Origin: an uncultured Pseudomonadota bacterium
Lineage (GTDB): Bacteria; Pseudomonadota; Alphaproteobacteria; Rs-D84
Assembly: GCA_947169505.1 (NCBI GenBank)
Contig: CAMVPZ010000011.1
Location: 1 to 13,920 of the forward strand
Direction of reading: 5' to 3'
DNA: 13,920 bases
Shown: piece by piece, positions 13,044-13,920 of the stretch
How the letters are laid out: the number at the start of each line of letters is the position of its first letter
Numbering within the stretch: the first letter of the stretch is position 1
The notes under the pieces: model-generated
What the model was told of the DNA's origin: nothing
Seen by the model: only the letters and a program-made list of their open reading frames with translations
Databases searched by the model: none
Program-made: the position numbers and the translations under genes

Positions 13044-13920
13044 ATGAAAAGATTTATCACAGTATTAAGTAGTTTGCTGATTTTGCCTGCTTTCGCAGAA
13101 GTTGCGCCGGTGTATTACGATGAAATAATTGAATACACTGACGATGTAATAAATGACGAAGAGAATTTCGTTGATGAAGCAAAAACGGATGAAATCGCTA
13201 ATAAAAATGTTGCCAAACGGACAAACATTAATCGTTCGACGGCTGCATCACGTGCAATATCGGCGGGAACAAATACATCATCCCGAACAAACGCATCTTC
13301 ACGTGCGGTTGCATCGACACGCGCTACAACGGCACGCACAACAACCACTGCTCGTACTGCCAAAACACCCAATGTTGTCAGCCGTGGTTCAAGTGCTGCT
13401 TCACGCAGTGCAACATCTTCACGCAGAACACAAACTTCACGTCCTGTGACGGCACGTGTTGGAACGACTGGTTCTGTGTTGCCTGCGGCTAACCGTGTAA
13501 ATTCTGGCACAACCAGTGTATTAACATCTTCTTCTGCACCGCTTTATAATGCGAATAATGCACGTATTGGTACTGCAAATCGTCGTTCAACGGCACGTTT
13601 ATCAAGTACTATCACACCGGTTGCAACAACACCTACCTTGACCCAAGAAGATGTCACATCCACAACAACAAATTTGACTGCGATTGCAGAATTGACCGAT
13701 TATTGCAAGGCACAGTATGCGGCATGTATGGATAATTATTGTAATGTTTTGGATGATAACCAGGGCAGATGTTCTTGTTCCAAAAACATCAAAAATTACG
13801 AAAAGACTGAGGCTGCATTGGCTGCCGCCACAGAAGATTTCCAAGACGTTGTTCAAAAAATTAAATACATCGGTTTGACTGGCCCACAAATTGAGGCTTT
13901 GTTCGCAGAAACCGAAGCGG
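13044..13920 (+). CDS. Secreted Arg/Ser/Thr-rich protein with Cys motif, 3' end outside window
   Basis: The open frame runs from the ATG through the last base, at least 292 residues, without a stop. Residues 1-18 are a signal peptide ending AFA, with no lipobox. Residues 25-50 are strongly acidic. Residues 51-201 contain no Asp or Glu but about 19 Arg among Ser, Thr, Ala and Asn, with Arg recurring about every 6 residues (64, 70, 81, 87, 93, 98, 104...). A compact cysteine segment follows at 221-245 with pattern C-x6-C-x4-C-x9-C-x-C, then a helical region rich in Ala and Glu with KIKYIGLTG (272-280). I do not know its function. It looks like a periplasmic or surface protein with a disordered basic linker and a disulfide-bonded or metal-binding domain. 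A strong promoter and ribosome-binding site suggest good expression. Confidence 0.85.
   Translation, partial: MKRFITVLSSLLILPAFAEVAPVYYDEIIEYTDDVINDEENFVDEAKTDEIANKNVAKRTNINRSTAASRAISAGTNTSSRTNASSRAVASTRATTARTTTTARTAKTPNVVSRGSSAASRSATSSRRTQTSRPVTARVGTTGSVLPAANRVNSGTTSVLTSSSAPLYNANNARIGTANRRSTARLSSTITPVATTPTLTQEDVTSTTTNLTAIAELTDYCKAQYAACMDNYCNVLDDNQGRCSCSKNIKNYEKTEAALAAATEDFQDVVQKIKYIGLTGPQIEALFAETEA

Noticed and set aside
13115..13510. 131-codon minus-strand open frame with Val/Arg/Ala-rich product
   Set aside because: It is the complement of the Ser/Thr/Arg-rich linker of the secreted protein, whose signal peptide, promoter and ribosome-binding site identify the real strand.
1..13920. TGA recoded as tryptophan, as in some reduced alphaproteobacteria
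   Set aside because: Conserved tryptophans (for example in MltB and ProRS) are TGG, and hemW ends with TGA at the expected place.

Overview
The window is AT-rich chromosomal DNA from a Gram-negative bacterium using the standard code (TGA is a stop for hemW; Trp is TGG). Outer-membrane, periplasmic and ornithine-lipid genes plus an IHF-alpha homologue point to Proteobacteria, most likely a low-GC, host-associated alphaproteobacterium. That placement is inference from gene content, not phylogeny. I see no insertion sequence, CRISPR array, integrase or prophage gene. Most of the window reads as core genome with a few odd accessory proteins.

Layout. Positions 1-93 hold GC-richer noncoding DNA with a long hairpin. 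Next come tRNA-Arg(CCT) on the minus strand and, divergently, ihfA with its own promoter and a terminator. A minus-strand pair follows: hemW (heme chaperone, radical SAM) overlaps pepO (M13 metallopeptidase, probable lipoprotein) by 4 bp. A plus-strand run then covers 3725-9561: an omptin-like outer-membrane barrel, a MltB-type lytic transglycosylase, an OlsB-like N-acyltransferase, a PlsC/OlsA-like O-acyltransferase and a proline-tRNA ligase of the archaeal/eukaryotic type. It ends at a strong hairpin terminator shared with a convergent gene. That convergent gene (9587-10339) is a short phosphate acetyl/butyryltransferase-like protein, divergent from L-lactate dehydrogenase, so two fermentation-type genes stand back to back. 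Downstream are a tiny degenerate GNAT, a convergent 111-residue protein of unknown function, a noncoding pyrimidine-rich stretch, mraZ with a near-consensus promoter, and a secreted, arginine/serine/threonine-rich protein that runs off the right edge.

Working together. The barrel, the transglycosylase, the two acyltransferases and pepO are all envelope functions. OlsB and OlsA homologues side by side suggest ornithine-lipid synthesis. LDH and the PTA/PTB-like enzyme suggest fermentative disposal of pyruvate and acyl-CoA. mraZ normally heads the division/cell-wall cluster, but here it is followed by the secreted protein, not rsmH.

The most unusual items are the charge-segregated secreted protein at the right end, the omptin-fold barrel without the protease dyad, the archaeal-type ProRS, and the hairpin at 11394-11440 that overlaps a terminator, a promoter and a ribosome-binding site.
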